Shown here: piece after piece, positions 1 to 5,791 of the stretch
Layout: every line of letters begins with the position of its first letter
How positions within the stretch are numbered: the stretch's first letter is position 1
Source: CAZOGW01 sp964579415
GTDB lineage: Bacteria > Actinomycetota > Acidimicrobiia > Spongiisociales > UBA5794
Reading direction: 5' to 3'
Assembly (NCBI GenBank): GCA_964579415.1
Contig: CAZOGW010000160.1
Location: 1-5,791, forward strand
Length of the DNA stretch: 5,791 nt
Notes under the pieces: model-generated
What the model was told of the DNA's origin: nothing
The model's database searches: none
Seen by the model: the letters and a program-made list of their open reading frames with translations, nothing else
Program-made: the position numbers and the translations under genes

Positions 1-663
1 GTTGGGGATGAAGGCCCCCGGCGGCTCGGTGCCGGCTTCGCCGACGATGCCCGCCCACCGGTCCCGCCGCTCCCCGGCGACATGAGGCAGGCCTTCGCCG
101 AGATCGGGGATGACCCCGGTGGCAACGGCTGCGTCTATGGCGAGGCACCACAGCACGCAGGCGTCACCGGCGAGCGGGTCGCCGTGGGTGAGCAGGGACA
201 ACTCCATGGCGGCCGCGGCGATGGCGTCCCGGTCGCCCAGCCGGGCCAGCGCCACCGGCGCCGTCCGCATCAACGAGCCATTGCCGGCGGCGCCCCTCGG
301 GTTCGCTGCGAAGTGCCTTTCTGCCCGGCCTCGCAGCGACGCCCCCGACGAGGCTCCGCCGACGACGGCGCGGGTCTGGATGCCGACGTCGCGCGCCTCG
401 CGCTCCCAGGCGATGAAGCGGTCGCCCACCGCCGCCGCGTCGAGGGCGCCGGTGGCGGCCTCCTCGGCGATACAGATCGCCATCTGGGTGTCGTCCGTCC
501 ACTCGCCGGGTGCCCACCCGAACGGGCCGCCGCCCTTCATGGGGACGATCTCGAGCTGCGGCGGACCGAACTCGTAGCCGGCGCCGAGGGCATCGCCCGC
601 GGCCAGCCCCACTATGACACCGGCCACACGGTCCACGGAGGGACCCGGCATAACCGTCTCCAC
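1..663 (-). CDS. ADP-ribosylglycohydrolase (DraG/ARH family), 3' end beyond window
   Basis: Predicted Mg-dependent hydrolase that removes ADP-ribose from modified proteins or small molecules in the cytoplasm. The 221 visible residues carry the N-terminal family motifs in order: GDALGAGYEF (23-32), the metal-binding WTDDT (55-59), GNGSLMR (127-133) and THGDPLAGDAC (159-169). Family members usually run about 300 residues and end with a second metal-binding GSDTDT-type motif. That part lies off the left edge, so completeness cannot be judged. I chose the GTG at 663-661 because AAAGGAG sits six bases before it; an in-frame ATG at 651 with a weaker GGAG six bases upstream would shorten the protein by four residues. 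The region upstream of the ribosome binding site is a heptamer repeat array, so the promoter must lie in or beyond it. No ADP-ribosyltransferase partner is visible, so the substrate is unknown. The family call is confident; the exact start is less so. Confidence 0.9.
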   Translation of the reverse strand, partial: METVMPGPSVDRVAGVIVGLAAGDALGAGYEFGPPQLEIVPMKGGGPFGWAPGEWTDDTQMAICIAEEAATGALDAAAVGDRFIAWEREARDVGIQTRAVVGGASSGASLRGRAERHFAANPRGAAGNGSLMRTAPVALARLGDRDAIAAAAMELSLLTHGDPLAGDACVLWCLAIDAAVATGVIPDLGEGLPHVAGERRDRWAGIVGEAGTEPPGAFIPN

Positions 664-669
664 AAGCTT

Positions 670-676
670 CTCCTTT
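670..676 (-). promoter_or_regulatory. Ribosome binding site deciding the GTG start
   Basis: On the minus strand this reads AAAGGAG, a seven-base match to the anti-Shine-Dalgarno complement, six bases before the GTG at 663. It favours GTG over the in-frame ATG at 651. The heptamer array begins one base further upstream, so the repeats form the distal leader or promoter region of this gene. Confidence 0.6.
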
Positions 677-677
677 T

Positions 678-747
678 CACGTATTACGTATTACGTATCA
701 CGTATCACGTATCACGTATCACGTATTAGGTATCACGTATCACGTCT
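678..747. repeat. Heptanucleotide tandem array, 10 units of CACGTAT type
   Basis: Ten consecutive 7-bp units with no spacers. In plus-strand order they are CACGTAT, TACGTAT, TACGTAT, four CACGTAT, TAGGTAT, CACGTAT and a decayed CACGTCT. The array is AT-richer than the surrounding coding DNA. It lies one base upstream of the ribosome binding site of the minus-strand ADP-ribosylglycohydrolase gene. Read on the minus strand the unit is ATACGTG, the unit found again at 5714-5734. Units are too short and unspaced for CRISPR. No rep gene or AT-rich melting region suggests iterons. The form matches heptameric STRR sequences known from cyanobacteria, but that is only a resemblance. Confidence 0.95.
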
Positions 748-753
748 TTCTTG

Positions 754-788
754 TACTGGATACTGGCTACTTGTTACTGGCTACTGCC
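754..788. repeat. Degenerate heptanucleotide array, 5 units of TACTGGC type
   Basis: Five consecutive 7-bp units read TACTGGA, TACTGGC, TACTTGT, TACTGGC and TACTGCC. Every unit keeps TACT, while the last three bases vary. A six-base gap (TTCTTG) separates it from the CACGTAT array. On the minus strand this array holds the last codons and the TAG stop of the truncated YCII gene. The degeneracy suggests an older array than the near-perfect TAGGTAC one at 5593-5648. A single similar GACTGGC-TACT stretch recurs at 5655-5665. Confidence 0.8.
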
Positions 789-966
789 TGCCGCCCCGGA
801 CGTGGATGCTTGTCGCCGTCGCCGTCGGGTAGAGCGCCTCGCCCGAGACCATGGCCCCGCCGGACCTGATGCTCTCGGTGAACGCGTTGTAGGCGTCCAT
901 GACCTCCTCCATCGGATCGATCTCCCCTTCGGGCTCCTCGCTGTAGATCAGAAGTGCGTACTGCAT
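781..966 (-). pseudogene. YCII-family (DGPF domain) gene, truncated at the repeat array
   Basis: The 61-residue reading frame opens with MQYALLIYSEEPEG and continues through GGAMVSGEALYP (36-47) and an ATSIHVR strand (51-57). This is the first half of a YCII-related (PF03795) small alpha/beta protein of uncharacterised enzymatic role. Family members usually run about 110-120 residues and continue with a T/VDGPFxETKE motif and a second half. Here the frame stops at a TAG formed by repeat sequence right after VRGGRQ, and no remainder of the gene is visible downstream. The start is well supported: GAGGAG (973-978 on the plus strand) with GGAG six bases before the ATG. It is probably a 3'-deleted remnant, although a short functional product cannot be excluded. 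It is divergent from the acyl-CoA dehydrogenase and co-directional with the ADP-ribosylglycohydrolase gene downstream. Confidence 0.65.
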
Positions 967-1034
967 GGTGCTCTCCTCTCCGCGGGGTTCCTGCCGCCCC
1001 GCCGTGTCACGACGACGATCGGGAACCACCGATA

Positions 1035-1068
1035 TCGACAGGATTCTCCGCAAAGGTACCCTTCAGGC
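1035..1068 (+). promoter_or_regulatory. Probable leaderless promoter of the acyl-CoA dehydrogenase
   Basis: TCGACA (1035-1040, five of six matches to TTGACA) is followed after 16 bases by TACCCT (1057-1062, the TANNNT form common in actinobacterial -10 boxes). The A of the ATG at 1069 lies after another six bases. That spacing places the transcription start on or beside the start codon, the arrangement typical of leaderless actinobacterial mRNAs. In agreement, no Shine-Dalgarno stands at proper distance: AAAGG at 1052-1056 is 12 bases away. The rest of the 967-1068 divergent gap holds only the YCII gene's ribosome binding site and no clear minus-strand promoter. Confidence 0.45.
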
Positions 1069-2847
1069 ATGACCGACTACCGCCCCCCGTTGCGCGACAT
1101 CAGGTTCGTGCTCGATCACGTCGCCGACATCGCCTCGCTCACCGAGCTCGACGCGTTCTCCGCCGTCGACGCCGACGTCCTCGCCGGCGTGCTGGAGGAG
1201 GCGGGGCGCTTCATGGCCGAGGTGGTGGCGCCCACCAACCGCATCGGGGATACCGAAGGGGCGCGCCGGCACCCGGACGGCTCGGTGACACTGCCCCCGG
1301 AGATCGCCGACGCCTACCGCCGCTTCGTCGCCGCGGGCTGGAACGGCATCAAGGGCGACCCCGCCTACGGGGGGCACGGCTTCCCCGGGACCGTCGCCAT
1401 CGCCGTCGCCGAGATGCTGGGGTCCGCCAACATGGCGCTGTCGCTGTGCCCCATGCTCACCTCGAGCGCCATCCTGGCGCTGCAGCGGCACGGCAGCGAG
1501 GAGCAGAAGGCCACCTACCTGGAGAAGCTGATCTCCGGCGAGTGGACCGGGACGATGGTTCTCACCGAGCCCGAGGCCGGCTCCGACGTGGGAGCGTTGC
1601 GCACCCGGGCCGTACCGCAGGGGGACGGCACCTGGCGCATCTTCGGCACCAAGATCTTCATCACCTGGGGCGAGCACGACGTGGCGGACAACATCGTCCA
1701 CATGGTCCTCGCCCGCACTCCGGGAGCCCCTCCGGGTACCCGCGGCATCAGCCTGTTCATCATCCCCAAGCACCTGGTGGGACCGGACGGCGAGCTTGGC
1801 GAGCGCAACGACCTCACCTGCGTCTCCATCGAACACAAGCTGGGGATCCACGCCAGCCCCACCTGTGTGATGGCCTTCGGGGAGGGGGACGGCGCCGTCG
1901 GCTGGCTGGTCGGCGAGGAGAACCAGGGCATGCGCTACATGTTCACCATGATGAACGACGCCCGCCTCCAGGTCGGCCTGGAGGGACTGTCCGTCGCCGA
2001 GGCCGCCTACCAGCAGGCACGCGGGTATGCCCGGGAGCGCCGCCAGGGCCGCACCGTCGGCGCCGAGGGGATCTCTCCCATCGTGGAGCACCCCGACGTG
2101 CGCCGCATGCTGATGACCATGAGGGCCTACACCGAGGCGCTGCGCGGGCTGATATACCTCAACGCAGCAGCCATCGACGTCGAGAACCACCATCCCGACG
2201 CCGAGGTGCGCCAGGCCGCCTCCGCCCGAGCCGGGCTGCTCACCCCGCTCTCCAAGGCGTGGGGCACCGACGTCGGCGTCGAGGTGGCGTCGCTGGGCAT
2301 CCAGGTCCACGGCGGCATGGGCTTCGTCGAGGAGACCGGGGCAGCCCAGTACTACCGGGACATCCGCATCGCCCCCATCTATGAGGGCACCAACGGCATC
2401 CAGGCCATCGACCTGGTGACCCGCAAGCTCCCCATGGACGGCGGGACCGTGGTCACCACCCTCCTCGACGAGATCGCCGCCCTGTCCGCCGAACTGGAGA
2501 AGGCAGGTGCCGACTTCGACGGCATCCGCACCGAACTGGAAGAAGGAGTCGAGCTGGTGCGCAACACCAGCCGGTGGCTGCTCACCCGCACCCACCCCGA
2601 CGACACCCTCGCCGGCGCCACCCCCTACCTGCGCCTGCTCGCCACCCTGGTGGGCGGCTGGCTCCTGGCGCGCCAGGCGCTGGCGGCGCACACCGCCCGC
2701 AGCGACGACGCCGACCACTTCCTGGCGGCCAAGATCGCCACCGCCCGGTTCTTCTGTGAGCAGATCCTGCCGCAGGCGTTCGGCCTGGTGCCGGCGGCCA
2801 CTGCGGCGGCGGACCTGCTCTACGCCATCGACACCGAGCACCTCTGA
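1069..2847 (+). CDS. Acyl-CoA dehydrogenase, long form with C-terminal extension domain
   Basis: FAD flavoenzyme of 592 residues predicted to form the alpha,beta double bond of an acyl-CoA thioester, passing electrons to electron-transfer flavoprotein. It opens with YRPPLRDIRFVLDHV (4-18), the short N-terminal segment found in the roughly 590-600 residue group that includes DmdC-type and FadE5-like enzymes. LTEPEAGSD (165-173) is the flavin and substrate-binding signature. HGGMGF (414-419) and IYEGTNGIQ follow, with E439 as the expected catalytic base. The last 120 or so residues match in position the extra C-terminal domain (PF12806) of this group. All core motifs are intact. The ATG at 1069 is chosen because homologous sequence starts there and the promoter places transcription on it; longer in-frame starts would read through the heptamers. 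No ETF, thiolase or CoA ligase is visible, so the acyl substrate is unknown. Confidence 0.93.
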   Translation: MTDYRPPLRDIRFVLDHVADIASLTELDAFSAVDADVLAGVLEEAGRFMAEVVAPTNRIGDTEGARRHPDGSVTLPPEIADAYRRFVAAGWNGIKGDPAYGGHGFPGTVAIAVAEMLGSANMALSLCPMLTSSAILALQRHGSEEQKATYLEKLISGEWTGTMVLTEPEAGSDVGALRTRAVPQGDGTWRIFGTKIFITWGEHDVADNIVHMVLARTPGAPPGTRGISLFIIPKHLVGPDGELGERNDLTCVSIEHKLGIHASPTCVMAFGEGDGAVGWLVGEENQGMRYMFTMMNDARLQVGLEGLSVAEAAYQQARGYARERRQGRTVGAEGISPIVEHPDVRRMLMTMRAYTEALRGLIYLNAAAIDVENHHPDAEVRQAASARAGLLTPLSKAWGTDVGVEVASLGIQVHGGMGFVEETGAAQYYRDIRIAPIYEGTNGIQAIDLVTRKLPMDGGTVVTTLLDEIAALSAELEKAGADFDGIRTELEEGVELVRNTSRWLLTRTHPDDTLAGATPYLRLLATLVGGWLLARQALAAHTARSDDADHFLAAKIATARFFCEQILPQAFGLVPAATAAADLLYAIDTEHL

Positions 2848-2848
2848 G

Positions 2849-3763
2849 ATGGCCCGGCCCGGCGGTCGTGGGGTGCTGCGCGGTGGCGTCGAACTGGTCC
2901 GGGTCTTCCTCGACCGCATCAAGAGCCACAGCCTCTTCCTCATCTCGGCCGGCCTGGCCTACTACGGCTTCCTCGCCCTCTTCCCCGGCGCCATCGCCGC
3001 CATCTCCCTCTACGGGCTGGTGGCCGATCCCGTCGAACTTGAGCAGTCGATCATGGAGCTCACCGAGGCGCTCCCCGACGCCACCGCCGAGTTCATCCGC
3101 GAGGAGGTCCTCAACCTGACCACCCTCTCCGGCCTGCAGGTCGCCACCGGCGTCGGCATCCTGGTGGCACTGTGGTCGGCGTCGGCGGGAACCAAGGCGC
3201 TGCTACAGGGGATCAACCTCGCCTACGGGATGCGCGAATCGCGCAGCTTCCTCCACCTGCGCCTCACCGGCCTGGTGTTCGCCCTGGCCGTCATCGTCTT
3301 CCTGGGGTTGAGCGTGCTCATCTCGACACTGCTGCCCGTCGTGCTGGGTGCGTTGGGCCCCGGGGACGGGCTGATCGACCTGGTGGAGGCGGTGCGCTGG
3401 CCGGCCTTCTTCGTGGTTGTGGTGATCGGGATCGGATGCCTCTACAAGTGGGGTCCCGACCGGCCCCCGTCGCGCACCCGCCTCTTCAACTGGGGTGGCC
3501 TGTTCGCCGCGGTGGCGCTGCTGGTCGTCACCTGGGGCCTGTCGCTGTACACGGTCCTGTTCGAGTCGGCGGGCAGCGCCTACGGCACCCTCGCCGGCAT
3601 GGTCTTCCTGCTGCTGTGGATGTACATGTGCGGGTTCGTGGTGCTCCTGGGAGCGGAGATCAACGACGTGATCGAGCAACGAGGGACTTCCGGGCACGAC
3701 TCCCCGACGATGCAACCGGACACCGGACACGACCGCAGTCCGGGAGCCCCCGAGACCGGCTAG
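2849..3763 (+). CDS. YihY/virulence factor BrkB family inner-membrane protein
   Basis: Polytopic membrane protein of 304 residues in the UPF0761/BrkB family (PF03631), whose biochemical role is not established; the older RNase BN label for this family is regarded as wrong. About six membrane segments are visible near 28-55, 97-119, 140-168, 184-201, 214-236 and 247-270. Family signatures are GLAYYGFLALFP (35-46), the ALWSAS..T stretch near 107-115, and AYGTLAGMVFLLLWMY ending in LLGAEIN (267-272). The tail from about 276 is hydrophilic, rich in G, D, S and P, and probably cytoplasmic. The start codon lies one base after the TGA of the acyl-CoA dehydrogenase with no convincing ribosome binding site. 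This implies translational coupling and one transcript. Nothing in the sequence links the two functions. Confidence 0.9.
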   Translation: MARPGGRGVLRGGVELVRVFLDRIKSHSLFLISAGLAYYGFLALFPGAIAAISLYGLVADPVELEQSIMELTEALPDATAEFIREEVLNLTTLSGLQVATGVGILVALWSASAGTKALLQGINLAYGMRESRSFLHLRLTGLVFALAVIVFLGLSVLISTLLPVVLGALGPGDGLIDLVEAVRWPAFFVVVVIGIGCLYKWGPDRPPSRTRLFNWGGLFAAVALLVVTWGLSLYTVLFESAGSAYGTLAGMVFLLLWMYMCGFVVLLGAEINDVIEQRGTSGHDSPTMQPDTGHDRSPGAPETG

Positions 3764-3815
3764 ATTGGTCCTTACCTCTTCTCTACCGCGTTCATCGCAG
3801 GGCCAATCACACCGC
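3761..3815 (+). promoter_or_regulatory. Leader before the helicase gene, with weak -10 candidate
   Basis: TAGATT (3761-3766) overlaps the YihY-type gene's stop codon and fits the TANNNT -10 form with four of six matches to TATAAT, but no -35 box lies 16-18 bases upstream. A start near 3773 would give a leader of about 43 bases. That leader has no Shine-Dalgarno at proper distance, only AGGG 13 bases from the ATG. The helicase could equally be expressed by read-through from upstream. Treat as a weak candidate. Confidence 0.2.
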
Positions 3816-5036
3816 ATGACAAACGTCACATTCGCGGAGATGGGCGTCGACTCCGACCTCGTCTCCGTTCTGTCCTCGCAGGGGATCACCACCGCCTTCG
3901 CCATCCAGACCATGGCCATCCCCGACATCCTGGCCGGGCACGACATCTGCGGGAAGGCCCAAACCGGCTCGGGCAAGACCCTGGCCTTCGGTCTACCCAT
4001 GGTCCAGGTCTCGACGGGTGGTAGCCCGCGGCGACCCTCCGGGCTGGTCCTGGTGCCCACCCGTGAGCTGGCGCTCCAGGTCACCGATGTTCTGCGTCCC
4101 CTGGCTGCGGCCCGTGGCATCTCCGTGCTCACCGTGTACGGAGGGTCTTCGATGCGCGAGCAGATCAGCGCCGCCCAGGAGGGCGCCGGCATCGTGGTGG
4201 CGACACCGGGGCGCCTCATCGACCTGATGGACCGCAAGGTCCTCGACCTGGGGTCGGTTGCGATGGTCGCCATCGACGAAGCCGATCAGATGGCCGACAT
4301 GGGATTCCTGCCCCAGGTGCGGCGCATCATGCTGCAGGTCCCCGGCAGCCACCAGACGCTGCTGTTCTCCGCCACCCTGGACGGCCAGGTGGGGACACTG
4401 GTCGATGCCTACATGAAAGACCCGATCACCCACGAGGTGGTCACCGCCACCGACACCGTCGACACCTCCGAGCACCGCTTCCTCAAGGTGCACGGCATGG
4501 ACAAGGTGAAGGTGGCCGCCGAGATCTCCCGCCACAGCGACCGTACCCTGATGTTCGTCGCCACCAAGCATGCCTGCGACCGACTCGCCAAGGACCTGGT
4601 CGCCGAAGGGATCGAGGCCAGGGCCATTCACGGCGACCTCCAGCAGAAGGTGAGGGAGAAGGCGCTGAGTCGCTTCTCCTCAGGTGACATCCCCGTGCTG
4701 GTGGCCACCAACGTGGCGGCCCGGGGGCTCCACATCGACGACGTCGACGTGGTCGTCCACTACGACCCGCCCGACGACCCCAAGACGTACCTGCACCGCT
4801 CCGGGCGCACCGCCCGCGCCGGCGAGTCCGGGCTGGTGGTGACCCTGGTGGAGTGGGATCAGGTCAACGAGGTGCTCGCCATTCAGCGGCGGGCCGGCCT
4901 CAACATCCCCATCGTCAAGATGTTCTCCAACGACGAAAGGCTGTCCGAGCTGGAGGATTGGGACCCGCCTGCCGAGCTGGCGCCGTTCGGCGGAACTCGC
5001 ACCCGACGCCGTTTCGGCCGGGTCGGCCGCAGGTAG
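3816..5036 (+). CDS. DEAD-box ATP-dependent RNA helicase
   Basis: Cytoplasmic RNA-dependent ATPase of 406 residues that unwinds short RNA duplexes, as in ribosome assembly, RNA decay or cold adaptation. All core motifs are present in order: Q motif with Q31, Walker A AQTGSGKT (48-55), PTRELA (81-86), TPGRL (130-134), DEAD (154-157), SAT (185-187), LMFVAT (245-250), ATNVAARG (297-304, with N where D is usual) and HRSGRTARAG (327-336). Beyond the two RecA-like domains there is only a short tail ending in a basic stretch, GGTRTRRRFGRVGRR. It lacks the long RNA-binding C-terminal domain of DeaD/CsdA, so it is closer in architecture to the compact RhlE-like group. The ATG at 3816 is preferred; an in-frame TTG at 3765 would add 17 poorly conserved-looking residues. 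It lies 52 bases after the membrane protein gene and 46 before the isomerase gene. Confidence 0.95.
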   Translation: MTNVTFAEMGVDSDLVSVLSSQGITTAFAIQTMAIPDILAGHDICGKAQTGSGKTLAFGLPMVQVSTGGSPRRPSGLVLVPTRELALQVTDVLRPLAAARGISVLTVYGGSSMREQISAAQEGAGIVVATPGRLIDLMDRKVLDLGSVAMVAIDEADQMADMGFLPQVRRIMLQVPGSHQTLLFSATLDGQVGTLVDAYMKDPITHEVVTATDTVDTSEHRFLKVHGMDKVKVAAEISRHSDRTLMFVATKHACDRLAKDLVAEGIEARAIHGDLQQKVREKALSRFSSGDIPVLVATNVAARGLHIDDVDVVVHYDPPDDPKTYLHRSGRTARAGESGLVVTLVEWDQVNEVLAIQRRAGLNIPIVKMFSNDERLSELEDWDPPAELAPFGGTRTRRRFGRVGRR

Positions 5037-5068
5037 CTCGAGCGGCTGCCGTTCCCGCCCGCCCCGAC

Positions 5069-5077
5069 AAGGAAGGA
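5069..5077 (+). promoter_or_regulatory. Ribosome binding site of the isomerase gene
   Basis: AAGGAAGGA contains two overlapping Shine-Dalgarno-like cores. The nearer one, AAGGA (5073-5077), lies five bases before the ATG at 5083. No -10 or -35 pattern is visible in the 46-base gap after the helicase gene, so co-transcription with the helicase is the simplest reading. Confidence 0.6.
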
Positions 5078-5082
5078 AACCC

Positions 5083-5592
<510 letters not shown>

Positions 5593-5595
<3 letters not shown>

Positions 5596-5648
5596 GTACT
5601 AGGTACTAGGTACTAGGTACTAGGTACTAGGTACTAGGTACTAGGTAA
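5593..5648. repeat. Heptanucleotide tandem array, 7 perfect TAGGTAC units plus one variant
   Basis: Seven identical TAGGTAC units (5593-5641) are followed by TAGGTAA (5642-5648). The first three bases of unit one are the stop codon of the isomerase gene. The perfect identity suggests recent expansion or strong homogenisation, unlike the degenerate array at 754-788. A GACTGGC-TACT remnant follows at 5655-5665 and resembles the TACTGGC units of the first cluster. The unit differs by one base from the TAGGTAT variant at 727-733. Confidence 0.97.
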
Positions 5649-5677
5649 GACGTCGACTGGCTACTCAAGCCGTCCGA

Positions 5678-5689
5678 CGCCTCGAGGCG
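5678..5689. repeat. 12-bp perfect palindrome next to the hairpin
   Basis: CGCCTCGAGGCG is its own reverse complement. It abuts the stem-loop at 5690-5708 and may add to a composite structure in the transcript. It has no loop of its own, so as RNA it would be a weak hairpin unless it pairs between molecules. Confidence 0.4.
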
Positions 5690-5708
5690 GGGGTTCTTCC
5701 AGAACCCC
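5690..5708. terminator. Candidate bidirectional terminator hairpin between convergent genes
   Basis: GGGGTTCT and AGAACCCC form a perfect 8-bp stem around a 3-base TCC loop. It lies in the 145-base gap between the isomerase stop and the stop of the convergent minus-strand gene, where a shared terminator is expected. No T-run follows on either strand, so it would be a tail-less terminator of the kind often proposed in high-GC actinobacteria, or an mRNA-end stabiliser. Confidence 0.5.
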
Positions 5709-5713
5709 GGGCT

Positions 5714-5740
5714 ATACGTGATACGTGATACGTATCACGT
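5714..5740. repeat. Inverted heptamer array ATACGTG with 18-bp palindrome
   Basis: Units ATACGTG, ATACGTG and ATACGTA are followed by TCACGT. The orientation flips inside the array, giving a perfect 18-bp palindrome, ACGTGATACGTATCACGT, at 5723-5740. ATACGTG is the reverse complement of CACGTAT, the unit of the array at 678-747. The palindrome ends on the base next to the stop codon of the right-edge minus-strand gene. As a palindrome it could bind a dimeric regulator, but its repeat origin is the simpler explanation. Confidence 0.85.
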
Positions 5741-5791
5741 TCAGAGGTCCAACACAACCCATGCCGGATCATGATCGGAGCCGTCGCCGCC
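5741..5791 (-). CDS. C-terminal end of a probable endonuclease/exonuclease/phosphatase-fold protein
   Basis: The minus strand reads GGDGSDHDPAWVVLDL and then TGA, entering from the right edge. The SDHDP sequence near the C-terminus, followed by a hydrophobic strand and the end of the protein, is the hallmark of the EEP superfamily. That superfamily includes exonuclease III, secreted nucleases and related phosphoesterases, in which the Asp-His pair is catalytic. Only 16 residues are visible, so family, substrate and location cannot be refined. The gene is convergent with the isomerase gene, and its stop directly abuts the 18-bp palindrome. Confidence 0.6.
   Translation of the reverse strand, partial: GGDGSDHDPAWVVLDL

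Noticed and set aside
1..663. Toxin-antitoxin or defence module built on ADP-ribosylation
   Set aside because: Only the hydrolase is visible; there is no ADP-ribosyltransferase or macrodomain partner within the window.
678..788. CRISPR array or plasmid-type iterons
   Set aside because: Units are 7 bp and contiguous with no spacers, and no cas or rep gene is visible.
82..832. Plus-strand open frames whose C-terminal ends read the heptamers as repeated YH-V-S-R-I-T peptides
   Set aside because: They are antisense to the clear ADP-ribosylglycohydrolase frame, lack family motifs, and the peptide repeat is just the heptamer translated in shifting frame.
751..1068. N-terminal extension of the acyl-CoA dehydrogenase back to 751
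   Set aside because: It would read through repeat DNA, across the YCII gene on the other strand, and past the promoter-like elements. Family homology starts at the ATG at 1069.
1063..2943. Long minus-strand frame of 626 codons
   Set aside because: It is a shadow of the dehydrogenase gene caused by high-GC third positions; its composition is G/H/D/V-rich with no recognisable motifs.
3765..3815. TTG start extending the helicase by 17 residues
   Set aside because: There is no ribosome binding site before the TTG, and the added residues do not look like part of the Q-motif region. The ATG at 3816 begins just before the normal FAEMG helicase start.
3203..4273. Minus-strand frame of 356 codons
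   Set aside because: It spans two well-supported plus-strand genes and their gap, and shows no domain-like sequence.

Overview
This window is high-GC DNA with third codon positions mostly G or C. It is densely packed with genes on both strands and reads as bacterial chromosome. The GC bias, the gene complement, and a likely leaderless promoter (TANNNT followed six bases later by ATG) fit a high-GC actinobacterium. An acidimicrobial-type lineage is possible, but the sequence does not settle the class. There are no rRNA or tRNA genes, transposases, phage genes or CRISPR arrays.

Layout: (1) 1-663, minus strand, the N-terminal part of an ADP-ribosylglycohydrolase (DraG/ARH family) that runs off the left edge. 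(2) 678-788, two arrays of 7-bp tandem repeats between this gene and the next. (3) 781-966, minus strand, a YCII-family gene cut to about half length where it meets the repeats. (4) 1069-5595, a plus-strand gene train: a long-form (592 aa) acyl-CoA dehydrogenase; a YihY/BrkB-type membrane protein one base after its stop; a DEAD-box RNA helicase 52 bases further on; and a cytoplasmic cyclophilin-type peptidyl-prolyl isomerase 46 bases after that. (5) 5593-5740, a second heptamer cluster with a hairpin that may act as a two-way terminator. (6) 5741-5791, minus strand, the last 16 codons plus stop of a probable endonuclease/exonuclease/phosphatase-fold protein, convergent with the isomerase.

The protein-coding genes are ordinary housekeeping and accessory families with intact motifs. 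They do not form a recognisable pathway. The helicase and isomerase could share RNA- and protein-folding roles, and the dehydrogenase belongs to fatty-acid or acyl-CoA catabolism, but the grouping looks like simple co-orientation.

The unusual content is the heptanucleotide repeats. Four arrays (CACGTAT, TACTGGC, TAGGTAC and ATACGTG units) lie at two loci about 5 kb apart. All keep a TAC/GTA triplet every 7 bp. One variant unit, TAGGTAT in the first cluster, is one base from the unit of the second. The arrays meet gene ends with striking precision. One supplies the stop codon that truncates the YCII gene, one begins exactly at the isomerase stop codon, one ends at the base next to the stop of the convergent gene, and one begins one base upstream of the ADP-ribosylglycohydrolase ribosome binding site. 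They resemble in form the heptameric short tandemly repeated repetitive (STRR) sequences described in cyanobacteria. Whether they are a mobile, expanding or regulatory repeat family here cannot be decided from one window.
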